This document shows positions 1 to 10,440 of a stretch of 64,000 nucleotides of DNA, one piece after another. How positions within the stretch are numbered: the stretch's first letter is position 1; each line of letters begins with the position of its first letter. The position numbers and the translations under genes are program-made. The notes beneath the pieces were generated by a model that was not told the DNA's origin, did not search any database, and saw only the letters and a program-made list of their open reading frames with translations. The stretch is taken from assembly GCF_000346465.2 (NCBI RefSeq), contig NC_034009.1:44732240-44796239 (forward strand), given 5' to 3'. The stretch comes from Prunus persica. Its lineage: Eukaryota > Streptophyta > Magnoliopsida > Rosales > Rosaceae.

Positions 1-2
1 AT

Positions 3-430
3 GAGAAGCAATCGGAAGTGACAGCGGGTAAAGCTCAGGCACAACCGGATGCAGCCGTGTTTGCCGTGAAGAATTCTAGCCGTGAATCCGAAGGAGAAAA
101 GGGTGAGTTGAAGTGCACCAAGTGCAACAGAACAAATCACACTGCCAAGAATTGCCGTGCATACCTAAAATGCACGTTCTGCGGATGGAAGGGTCACACA
201 GCTGATTATTGCCGCAAGAAAAAGGCAGCGGCTGAGGCCGAGTTTGGTGCGATGATTTCCAAAGGGAACCAAGCAGCAACGTGTGTGACAGAGAGAAAGG
301 AGATGCAATTCCCCTTTACTGCTGAAGAGTGCAAACAGATATTGAGTGAGCTGCACAACAGGTCCTCCTCTACTATCTCGATCAAGGCAAGACAGGAACA
401 TGCAATCAGGCACAAAAATCCAGCCCATCC
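3..430 (+). pseudogene. copia Gag C-terminal fragment with two CCHC zinc knuckles
   Basis: The reading frame is open from the window edge. Two CX2CX4HX4C zinc knuckles follow each other (starting at CTKCNRT and CTFCGWK), as in copia Gag nucleocapsid, which binds the element RNA. After about position 385 the frame loses resemblance to Gag and runs into out-of-frame integrase sequence. The aspartic protease that normally lies between Gag and GAG-pre-integrase is absent, so a deletion joined the two regions. The frame formally ends at 605, but the last 60 codons are out-of-frame translation of the pol region. Confidence 0.85.
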
Positions 431-433
431 CTT

Positions 434-3332
434 TTGCACCAACGCCTTGGCCATCCATCTCCCAGAGTTCTTCCATTATTCTCTTTTCCAAATTTCAAAC
501 ATACATCTTGTGATACTGACAAGTGTGCAATTTGCCCTTTGGCTAAACAAACAAAACTTCCTTTTCCTTCAAGTTCAATTACTACTCATTCTAGTTTTGA
601 TTTAATTCATATTGACATATGGGGTGGTTATAAAGTTGCTTCGATTTCATGTGCCAAATATTTTCTTACCATTGTTGATGATTACACTAGATGCACATGG
701 ATTTATCTTATGAAACACAAGTCTGATGCTAGGACTCTTCTAGTTAATTTCATCAATATGATTGCCACTCAATTTGATTCCAAAATTAAGATCATCCATA
801 GTGACAATGGCCATGAATTCACCCTTGGCAGCTTCTATGCTGATAAAGGTATCATGCATCAAACTAGTTGTATCAACACACCCCAACAAAATGGGGTTGC
901 TGAAAGAAAACATAGACACTTGTTAAATATGGCTCGTGCCTTGCTTATTCAGGCTGGGCTTCCAAACCGTTTTTGGGGGGATGCCATTCTCACATCCGCA
1001 TACCTCATAAATCGAACACCCACTCCTCTTCTCGATGGCAAAACCCCGTATGAAAAGTTGTTTCACCAAACTCCTACTTATTCCCATTTGCGTGTTTTTA
1101 GTTGCTTGTGTTTTACTTCTACCCATGCACAGAGTCGTTCGAAATTTGATCCACGAGCATCTCGTTGTATTTTTTTGGGATATCCTTATGGTCAGAAAGG
1201 ATATCGCGTTTTCGATATCCTTCAACAAAAGGTGCTTGTTTCTCGTAATGTGTGTTTTTTTGAAAATGTGTTTCCTTTTCTTATTTCTCACCAATCCGCT
1301 GCGTCACCACATCATCACCATTTGCCCAACCTTTCTTCCCCTCACCTTGACTTGTCCTTACACTTTGACATGGACTCCCTCTCCCAAGCCCATCTGCCTT
1401 CCCCTACTGCTGAGCCCATTCCACCCACCGGCCCACCTGATTCCACTTTACCTATCACACCTACTGCAGACCTCACGGATCTGCCTTCTTCCTCACCTAA
1501 TACCGATCTCACCGCCCTGCCTTCTCATTCCCCATCTCCATCGCCCACATCTCCCACCATCGCTCCGCGCCGCAGCAGTCGCTCTACTTGACCGCCTGCC
1601 TATTTGCAAGACTTCCACCTCGAGTCTGGCCTCCCTTCAAGACCCGCACCAATGTCTTCCACGAACTTGGTCATCCCTTCAGGTACGGCCCACCCCCTCT
1701 CTCAGTCCTTGTCTTATGCTCAACTTTCTCACTCTCACAAAACATATCTTACCCAACTTACCCTTCTTCAAGAACCTACGAGTTTCTCTCAGGCAGTCCA
1801 AATTCCACAATGGCGTGCCGCCATGAAATCTGAGGTTGATGCATTACAGGCTAATGGGAGTTGGAGCTTGGTGTCGTTGCCCCCTCATAAATGACCGATC
1901 GGCTGTAAGTGGGTATATAAGGTGAAATTGAAGGCCGATGGCACGGTAGAATGCTACAAAGCCCGCTTAGTGGCAAAGGGTTACAGTCAAGTGGAAGGCA
2001 TTGATTACCAGGAAACTTTTGCCCCGGTTGCCAAATTGGTGACTGTCCGTGTTCTCCTTAGTGTGGCCTCCCTGCGTGGCTGGCATCTCCACCAATTGGA
2101 TGTGAACAACGCATTTTTGAATGGCGACCTTGATGAGGAGGTGTTCATGTCCTTGCCTCCTGGTTTCGGACGAAAGGGGGAGCATCGGGTCTGTCAATTG
2201 CACAAGTCGTTGTACGGTTTAAAACAGGCATCTAGACAGTGGTTTATCAAGCTGTCTACTGCCCTCAAAGCCGCGGGATTCCAACAGTCACGATCCGATT
2301 ATTCTCTGTTCGTCCGTCGTCGTCAAGGTAACTTCCTAACACTGCTTGTATATGTTGATGACGTCATACTGGCAGGGAACAATTTGGAGGATATAGAGAA
2401 CACAAAATTATTCTTGGCCAACCAGTTCAAGCTTAAGGATTTGGGGCAGTTGAAGTATTTCCTTGGCATCGAAGTTGCCAGATCACGGCGTGGAATCAGT
2501 TTGTCGCAACGTAAATATGCCTTGGAGATTTTGGATGATGCTGGATTTTTAGGTGTCAAACCTTCTCGGTTCCCAGTGGAACAGAATTTATCACTCTCAC
2601 AGTTCAATGGAAAATTACTAGATGATGCTTCGTCATACAGAAGAATGGTTGGGAGGTTGATATATTTGACCATAACTAGACCGGACCTGACTTATGCCGT
2701 ACATGTACTGAGCCAGTTCATGGACAAGCCACGGCAACCGCATTTGGAAGCAGCCCATAAAGTGCTTAAGTACATTAAGCATACACCGGGTCAAGGTATC
2801 CTACTACCATCTACAGGGTCACTCCAATTGCGGGCATTCTGTGATGCCGATTGGGCACATTGTAAACACAAGGAGATCAATCACGGGGTACTGCATTTTA
2901 CTTGGGCAAGCACCGGTCTCTTGGAACACTAAGAAACAAACAACGGTATCGCGTTCAAGTGCGGAGGCCGAGTATCGCTCTATGGCTACCACTTGCTGCG
3001 AAGTCACATGGTTGAAGAACATTTTGAAGGATTTGGGAGTTGATCACACACAGCCAGCAACCTTGTTTTGTGATAATCAGGCGGCTATACACATAACATC
3101 GAATCCGGTGTTTCATGAGAGAACCAAACACATAGAGATAGATTGTCATCTGGTTAGAGAGAAAATTCAGAAAGGTATGATTCGGACAGCTCATATTCGA
3201 ACTGCAAATCAGCCAGCCGATTTGTTCACTAAGCCATTAAGCTCGGCACAGTTTGAAGTGTTACTTAGCAAGTTGGGTGTCATAAACATACACTCCAATT
3301 TGAGGGGGAGTGTTGAAGGAGAACGAGCTTAG
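434..3332 (+). pseudogene. copia Pol remnant: integrase, reverse transcriptase, RNase H
   Basis: One frame runs from 434 to about 2865 with GAG-pre-integrase ([17 protein letters not shown]), integrase core ([21 protein letters not shown]) and RT ([12 protein letters not shown], active site YVDD near 2353). It is broken by TGA codons at 1589-1591 and 1892-1894. Around 2862-2873 the homology moves to the next frame ([10 protein letters not shown]), so there is a small indel. RNase H follows ([17 protein letters not shown]) and stops at 3332, about 20 bp inside the 3' LTR. Both stops occupy positions where an arginine CGA is expected, consistent with CpG-to-TpG decay of methylated DNA. Confidence 0.92.
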
Positions 3333-3496
3333 AATGGAATGTTGATTCTATCAATATTGTAAATAACTTCTTTCCTTATTTGTGAATGATTTAGCTTGAT
3401 CGTAGGAACCATATTAGGATGCTTTTGTATCTATAAGTTTGTGGCTTTGCCTCTTGAATAAAATAACACAAATCAATTACATATCAGTTTCTTACA
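3311..3496 (+). repeat. copia 3' LTR with preceding polypurine tract
   Basis: The LTR opens with TGTTGAAGG straight after the purine run TTTGAGGGGGAG (3299-3310) and closes with TTCTTACA, giving TG...CA ends and about 186 bp. The 5' LTR lies outside the window, so the right end rests only on the CA terminus and the end of element-like sequence. The target site duplication cannot be checked. Confidence 0.75.
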
Positions 3497-4111
3497 AAAG
3501 TTAACAGAGTTAGTTAGAGATTAAGTGTAGAGACATGTTTAAAGAGTTTAGATAGGTAACAAAATGAAACAGAGGAAATGAAAACAGGAAAATTGGACTC
3601 ATATTAGAAAGATAGCACACAATGTAATATACAAATTTGATATTAATAGCATTTTTTATAGGAAAAACAAAAGGACCCCAACATAGAAGGCCTAGAAAAG
3701 ATTGGTCGTCATCATCTCCGAAATGAATAAAGTAGATGGTCTCACTGCCATCCTTGTGAACATTTGCAACCATTTTACTAGCATTGACAAAATTGAAATG
3801 ACGAAAAACTAAAGCAAAAACATAGTCAAATTACAAGAACCAAAAATATAATTTCGCTTTTCTTCAAAATGGTGCTAAAAAATGCTTAAGAATATTCGAG
3901 AAGGTTGTGAGGGAGGGGGGGCTCATTGTAAAAACATGTTAAACCCCGTAATTCGGCGTCGAGACAAGGTATTCCTCGCGGTAGAACAGAGCACAACTCC
4001 ACCAGCATCCAAACACGGACCCTATCTAAAATAAACGCCCCCTCTTCCATTAACCAGGTCATCATCTTAGGCTCTCCGCGAAGGCAAATACTGAGTGTGG
4101 ATTGAGAGAAC
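3497..4111 (+). promoter_or_regulatory. Spacer and presumed promoter/5' leader of the 4112 gene
   Basis: AT-rich sequence with no coding signal up to about 3880, then a mixed-composition stretch that probably holds the 5' UTR of the gene starting at 4112. No clear TATA box or repeat was picked out. The boundary of the transcribed part is a guess. Confidence 0.35.
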
Positions 4112-6081
4112 ATGTCGAAGACAAAGAAGCAGTTGATGTCTTCAGCTCCATGGAGGGTTGAAGAAGAGGCTGAAGATGAATTCCAAGACGCGAAGCTTAA
4201 AGTGACAAGCCAGCCAGGGTCCACTCCAACCATGCACGTTCCTAAAAAGAAAACGAAGCGCTCCAAAGACCAAGATTATGAAGACTCTCTCACTGAGATC
4301 GACCCTGAGCTCCGCTATAGCTTCCAGCGTAACTTTCAGGTCTTTTTAAGCTTACCCAGTTGGGCAATTTCCTTAATACTTGCTGTTATGCTCTCAGACT
4401 ATTTGTTAATTTGGTTGTTTTTATTAACTTGTGGTTGGAGTTAGAGACACACAATGTGTTTGTTTGAATGCCCAACTGGCAATTTCTTGGTTACATGCCC
4501 AGAACTTCTTAATTTTAATGTTTTGTGTAATTATGCATTTTTCAATATTGCAGAGGTTTGCTAATGTAATGGTTTTTTCCATTAGGATATGATTATGAAA
4601 ATTTTGGGTCTCGTACTTTTCTGGGTTGTGCGTCATTCTTGTGTGCTGCTTCACGTGTTCCATAAATTTGGTTCTCACTAGTGAGAGAGCTGGTCTTGGG
4701 TTTATTTTAGACATCTGTCTGTACTTAATTCAGGAGATTTTGTGGGAATTAGTCATTTGTTGCAATGTTATTGACAGATTCTGTGGTTGTAAGCCATAAT
4801 TGCTTCACGAAGCGAATCAGTCTTGCCTAGATTAAAGACTTAGCTCATAAGTCATACTGTAAATTTTGAGTATTGGGATTGGAACTACATTACTTGCAAA
4901 TTTTCAAATGAACTTGTCCTATTAAGTTTGAACTAGTTTGCCCTTATGTTTCAAAACTCTGTGGGTGGTAAGGATGTAGAACTGAGGCTTGACTGCCAAA
5001 ACCATATTTCAGTAAAGCCCTTCTGCTAGTGTTTTCAGAAGTGTTTGTGTTCTTGAATTGCACTTAGTGAAGGAACACAAGCCTTAACTAACCTGGAAGC
5101 GAGTCATGGCAGTACCATGCAAGTAGGATGGTAAAAATTAGATTTTTTTCTCAACCAACTAGCTGTTGGTCTTTGGTATTTCTCTCTACTAGTAGAAGAG
5201 GTCCCCAGTTCAGTTTCCCTTTCTCCCAATTCTGAAGAAAAAAAAAATATTGGACTTTGTGTGTCTGACCTGTTTCAGTAAGTATGGACTCCATATTGAA
5301 TTGACTATCTTCCAGTCGTTCAGTTATGTGCTATAAATTATTTGCCTTTATTTACTTTTGATTTTCTATGTGCATAATTTCCATGGTTCCATCTCATTTT
5401 GCTGTATAACATTTGCATCTGAATTTGTTATTTGATAAGTTTACGTGTGACAACTTGGTTTGCAGTTCCTTCAACGGGTTTTTAGCATCGACACTGTTGT
5501 GAAACCTCTTCCACCTGTCATGGCGTACAATGTCTCCCGCAACTTGAACTTCTTCACTCGTATTTTCACACAATTTTTTGGTACGTATATGTGCTTACAC
5601 TTTGTAGATGCCAAGATGTTTAACATTAAAATTAATCAGAAAAGAATAGATAAAAATAGACTGGGACCCCGTGCCCTCAACCTGCGGTTGCTGTGTATGA
5701 AGTGGCAATACTATAGCTATCTTTATATGCTAGTAGAAGCATAATCTATAAGTTTAAACTGTTTATATCTTTTTAAATTAAAGTGAGAGAGATCAATTAT
5801 TTCTCTCAATGTGGTTCATTATTATGTGGGAAGGGAAACTTTCATGCTCATGATCGGCCAACAAAACTTCTGAATGTAATTCTGAGTAAAACTTTTCCTT
5901 GGACGTGCATGCACTTGATCCCTAGTTGAGGCCAGATAATTGAAAACTTGGGCATATGATAAAACCTTTGACATTGAAATCTGATTAACGTAGTTCTTGT
6001 ATTGCAGATCCTGAAGGTATTGCAAGTGCGCAGAAATCACTTGGGTTAGGGCAGGAAGAAAAAGTTCGTAAAGTTCGTTGA
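4112..6081 (+). CDS. Conserved small plant protein of unknown function, three exons
   Basis: Exons 4112-4339, 5466-5580 and 6008-6081 join in frame through GT-AG introns (CAG|GTCTTT...TTGCAG|TTC; TTG|GTACGT...TTGCAG|ATC) to give 138 residues. The start (MSKTKKQL) is the first ATG of an open frame. The N-terminus is polar and charged, with a basic stretch (KKKTKRSK) at residues 45-52. The rest (SLTEIDPELRYSF, then SRNLNFFTRIFTQFF) is hydrophobic/aromatic, and the tail is GLGQEEKVRKVR. I recognise it as a conserved-looking plant protein but cannot assign a named family. No signal peptide is evident; the segment around residues 95-115 could be membrane-associated. Intron 1 is long (1.1 kb). Exon phases fit exactly, which supports a real gene. 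Confidence 0.82.
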
Positions 6082-7031
6082 TCCATAGCAAGGAATTTAG
6101 AGTGCAGTAATAAACATTTTGTAATTCTAGTTTTGACTGTGTTTGGTGTTGAATGTTCTGTCCTTGATAGTATATTGTCTCTTAATGACAAGAAATTTAA
6201 TTTCACAATTTAAATGAAAACACAGCTTGGTAGTGAAAGCTATTTGTTTTTCACACAAAAAATAAAAGAAATCCATTTGCTATATTAGGATAATAGTTTG
6301 AATTTCCACTGATGAATTGCATTTCGAACCACGAAGCTGACTTGTATGTGCTTTGGCTTGAGTTCTCTGAGAAATGGGTTTAATTTTGCAGCTCCTCCCT
6401 CTTGCGTCAAACTAGAAAGTAAGCCGCACCGGAAATTAATGCCGTGGAATGAATATCTGTCCTTGAAATGATGATTTTTAAAGGTACTGTCTTTCAAATA
6501 ATTTGTGGAATAGTTATAAACCCTAAGTTATTATGCTTTCTAGTGGACCTAAATTGACGCTTTTACCCCTCAAATAGACGGAAAATTTGACAGAAGTAAT
6601 GACAGAGTCCAAGAACTGCAAAGTTTAAGTAATGACAGTCCAAGAACTACAAAGTTTAGTGACTGAATTCAAGGACGAAAATGCAAATCGATTTATAATT
6701 CATAGACCATTGATACAATTAACCCTATAGCCATCATATTATTCCACTTTGTACCTGTTCTTCTATATGTGGATATAAATAAAGTTATGGCCTTTCTGGT
6801 CACGAGATAGTGGTCTTGAACAGATCATCACCGCTGGTTGAGTGTTAAAGGCACACATGACCCGCAACCAAAAGTTCTTCCTCCCTTACTTGTACCAGAA
6901 ACTTCCCCACTCTCACAACCATATATTGCATGAATCGCATAATAGCCAAAGCAAAAGGTCCCCAACAAAATGTCTATAAAACTACACCAATTATAATCAG
7001 TCTCAGAAAAACTTAAAGGTTCCAATCAAAC
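6082..7031. other. Intergenic spacer
   Basis: Non-coding, AT-rich. It contains a short imperfect tandem duplication (about 6594-6660, unit around 'gacagagtccaagaactgcaa'). The last 200 bp before 7032 presumably hold the promoter of the GDSL gene. No RNA gene or transposon ends were recognised. Confidence 0.4.
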
Positions 7032-8714
7032 ATGAGGAAATTTTGTGACTTGGGTTTGTTGTTAATTGTTGCTCTTTGGCTAGGGTTCAATGGCAGGGCT
7101 TGGTCACAGCCACAACAGGCACAAGTTCCTGGTTTCTTCATATTTGGTGACTCATTGGTAGACAATGGAAACAATAATGGCATTGTCACTCTTGCTAGGG
7201 CCAACTATAGGCCTTATGGCATTGACTTCCCTCAGGGTGTCACTGGCCGCTTCACTAATGGAAGAACCTATGTTGATGTTCTAGGTAACTCAATGATATG
7301 ATACGATGTATATCACATTTTTGTGATGTATATCATTAATGATTAGAATGATAATATGTGCTTTAATCATATGAGCTTAAGTAATGTTCCAAGCTGGTGT
7401 GTGCTTATTTTTTGTGGGATTTGCAGCTCAGCTTCTGGGGTTTCAAACTTATATTCCGCCTTACTCAAGAACTCGCGGAGCTGCACTTCTGAGGGGAGTG
7501 AATTATGCATCAGGCGCAGCTGGAATTCGCGATGAAACGGGAGATAATCTGGTAAGAAATCATGGGATCATGATGCTAATGGTTGCGTTAAGCCATTGAG
7601 AACATTGTGACATTTTAAACTACATAAGATGCTAACATTTTATACTAGCCTTCTGAGTCCATTATTTCTTTTTACATAAACAAGCACTCAAACTCAAATT
7701 TTTGAATGAGGGACAGAGGAAAATATGAAGTATCATGAATTTTCTTCTGCAGGGTGCTCACACATCCATGAACCAACAAGTTTCAAACTTTGGCAATACA
7801 GTGGCAGAAATGAGGAGGTTCTTCAGAGGAGATGCCAATGCACTCAGCAACTATCTTGGAAGATGCATCTTCTATTCTGGGATGGGAAGTAATGACTATC
7901 TTAACAACTATTTTATGCCAAACTTCTATACATCTAGTTCTGATTACACTACGAAAGCTTACGCTGCCGCACTCCTTCAGGACTATTCGCGCCAGCTGAG
8001 CGTAAGTCCAGGAATGGCAATTCAACCTATACTCTTAGCTTTTCCCACATAATTTTCCTTCATTTAGATCTTGAAAACACATGAAGAAAACAGCATTTAG
8101 TTACTGTTCTAAGTTTTGAAAACCTTCATTTTTTTTTTCTTCCAGCAATTGTATGCATTGGGAGCTCGGAAGGTGATTGTGACTGGGGTTGGCCAAATCG
8201 GTTGCATACCTTATCAACTAGCAAGGTATCATAGCAATAGCAGCCGCTGCAATGAAAACATCAACAATGCCATCCTTATTTTCAACTCGGGACTTAAAAA
8301 GATGGTTGACAATTTCAATCGTGGTCAATTGCCTGGAGCCAAGTTTGTCTACCTAGATTCTTATCAAAGCACCTTTGATCTGTTTCAAAATGCATCTGCT
8401 GCTGGTAATATGCTCTGTGTCCAAATGCAAGTTTTATGTTGATCTGTGATTTCATATCTAAACCCTGCTTTAATTTTGAAAATGCTGCAGGTTTTGAAGT
8501 GATAGATAAAGGATGTTGTGGTGTAGGAAGGAACAATGGGCAGATAACTTGTCTGCCTCTTCAACAAGCTTGTAGAGATCGCACAAAGTACATGTTTTGG
8601 GATGCCTTTCATCCAACAGAAGCAGCAAACATTCTGCTAGGCAAGGCATCATACAGTTCCAATACACAGTCATATACTTGTCCAATTAATATACAACAAT
8701 TGGCTATGCTGTAA
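7032..8714 (+). CDS. GDSL esterase/lipase (SGNH hydrolase), five exons, intact
   Basis: Exons 7032-7284, 7427-7551, 7753-8001, 8146-8404 and 8491-8714 splice in frame with GT-AG introns to 369 residues, the usual size of plant GDSL lipases. Residues 1-25 form a hydrophobic secretion signal. Block I is FGDSLVDNGNN with the nucleophile Ser41. Block III is GMGSNDYLNNY (Asn173). Block V is FWDAFHPTEA (Asp333, His336). A CCG-V-GRN segment precedes block V, as in the At1g29660/29670-like clade. It is predicted to be an extracellular ester hydrolase; the substrate cannot be told. It lies opposite in strand to the other GDSL copies and is clearly diverged from them, so it is an older paralogue. Confidence 0.94.
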
Positions 8715-8919
8715 GGGGATTGGAACTTCATGCAAGGGCCTATATGATTTCTAATTTTATCTAAATTGTTAATTACTGTGATGCTTTGCAGCTGATTGCT
8801 AATTAGTCTGAATAAAAGGTTTGTTCTGTTTTAGTACTTTACTGCTTGCACTTTTAATGTTTGAATTCATAATTGGTGGAAATACATATATGGAATACTT
8901 CTAAAGTAGAATTTAATGG

Positions 8920-9055
8920 CAGACATGAGCTTAGCCAAGTTGGCTAGAGCGGATGTGCTCTCCACTCTGCACTCGACTTCGAATCCCCCTCCCCGTAGTT
9001 TATATTAGATTAAAGTAGAATAATGCTTGTAATATTTTTTTTTTAAAAAAAAGAG
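8920..9055 (+). mobile_element. tRNA-derived SINE with 15-bp target duplication
   Basis: The body has a pol III A-box-like TAGCCAAGTTGG and a B-box-like CTTCGAATCC about 40 bp later, then a T-rich/A-rich tail. The flanks AGTAGAATTTAATGG (8905-8919) and AGTAGAATTTCATGG (9056-9070) differ at one base and make a convincing target duplication. Two related antisense copies occur near 18290 and 32340, so this is a family. Confidence 0.8.
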
Positions 9056-9275
9056 AGTAGAATTTCATGGAATTTACTTTTGCAACTTTTCCCATGGCCA
9101 ATTTGAATCCTAAAATTTTCCAGCATGAAAAGTGAAGTATAAATACTTCAATAAGTCTATCAGGAAATGTAGTCTACCAACTCTCCAAGCAAGGGGAAAC
9201 AAAAAGGTAAAAAAACAAAACATATAATAAATACAAAAGGGCAATTTACCAGACCTACAGTTCCAAAACAAAAAC

Positions 9276-10047
9276 CAAGTTCATGTCAAGTGTACTAGGT
9301 TAAAGGATGTAAATCCACTTAATGTGAGCAACTCGAGAGGTCGAGATTGTGCTCTCACGGGCAAAAATAAATTGTGGTGCAGGAGGTTGGTGGAGAGATT
9401 CCGCTCGAGTTGCTTACGTTTTTCATTTCCATATATTTCCCTCGCTGTCTGTCCTGTCGCCGCATGTGAATCCAGGAGGAGGAGAACAAATAAAAGTTTA
9501 GGATCTCAGCTACTTTTCTCTTCTTTTCTCCTTTTTCTCCTCTCGTACGTTTCTCCTTTTGAAGGCACAATAATATGGATGGACTGCAGTCTGCAGCAGA
9601 GTTCTTTATGCTTCAACCACAGCTTCCTGCAAAATTGTATGGCACTGTCCACGACTCATCCCCATCATGGATGAACTTTTGTGTGGAATGAGCTATGCTT
9701 GAGTACAATACTTAGCTCAATTCATCCTAATGGTAGATAACAGGAAAATTTCCAATGCATATAAGAAAACATGCAACAGGTAACAGAAGATAAAATGTAA
9801 AAGGAAATAAGTGAACTTTGATACTAATGAGAAGTTCAAAAATACTTTTAACTTATGACATATCTCTTGATACAATTTGAACTTCTTACGGACTTTATGA
9901 AACTTAAGCTTGACTTAAATTTTAAAAAGCTTACTGAGTTTGGCTTGTTTCGTCAGAATAAAGCTCGAACAAGATAAATGTGTTACAAACTTGAGCTGCA
10001 TTAAGTGGATTTACATCCTTTAACCTAGTATACTTGACATGAACTTG
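9276..10047. repeat. Unclassified segment bounded by 49-bp inverted repeats
   Basis: Positions 9276-9324 and 9999-10047 are inverted copies of each other over 49 bases with a single mismatch that I can find. The 674 bp between them holds no convincing gene. Just inside the left arm a second, smaller inverted pair (GAGCAACTCGAG near 9326, CTCGAGTTGCT near 9400) could fold. I could not define a clean target duplication, so it may be a non-autonomous foldback/TIR element or the product of a local inversion. Confidence 0.6.
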
Positions 10048-10186
10048 AAAATGACAAAACTCAAGAGCAAGAGTCTTTGATGTGCACCTATTACATTTTC
10101 CACACTCAAACAAAGTAGTAAAATGAAAATGGATAGAGCCAAATGGTATAGTAGAACCATCAAAATGACTAGAAATATCTTAAGTT

Positions 10187-10333
10187 TTCCACGGGTTGCT
10201 TTTAATGTCGAGAGTGGCAAGCTGCTGTATGTTCGTGGGATAAACCTTGCTAAGGTCCTCATTGAAAGCTTTCCTCTCCCAATGATGATGTTGGCTGCTG
10301 CTGTTGGGTGGAAAGCATCCCAGAATATGACAT
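10187..10333 (-). pseudogene. GDSL lipase last-exon fragment
   Basis: Minus-strand sequence matches the end of the GDSL2 last exon (FWDAFHPTAAANIIIG, then a frameshift, then the LATLDIKS-like tail). A small insertion breaks the frame after the IIIG motif, and the family stop codon is changed to a sense codon. No other exons lie beside it. It sits about 100 bp beyond the 3' end of UGT-A, as expected for the remains of a GDSL copy in a repeating UGT-GDSL unit. Confidence 0.85.
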
Positions 10334-10440
10334 ATATATATTGAAAATTTGTTAAGCACAATAAGGTGAACAAGAAGATGCACCCTTGGTATTTTCATTT
10401 ATTTTTTTTATTCACCGAGTGCAAAGTGCAAATCCATAAC

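Larger units (their letters stand above)
1..3496 (+). mobile_element. Ty1/copia LTR retrotransposon, 5' end outside window, decayed
   Basis: Domains run in copia order: Gag zinc knuckles, GAG-pre-integrase, integrase, reverse transcriptase, RNase H, polypurine tract, then a short LTR. Integrase before RT identifies Ty1/copia rather than Ty3. The window starts inside gag, so the 5' LTR and start are not visible. The protease region is missing between about 385 and 430. The pol frame carries two stop codons and a frameshift, so this copy cannot encode a working polyprotein. Two zinc knuckles and a short (186-bp) LTR suggest an Ale/Retrofit-like lineage; that lineage call is an inference. Confidence 0.93.

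Noticed and set aside
8920..9055. A functional tRNA gene
   Set aside because: The A/B-box sequence does not fold into a full tRNA cloverleaf by eye, and it has a target duplication and tail, so it is a SINE.
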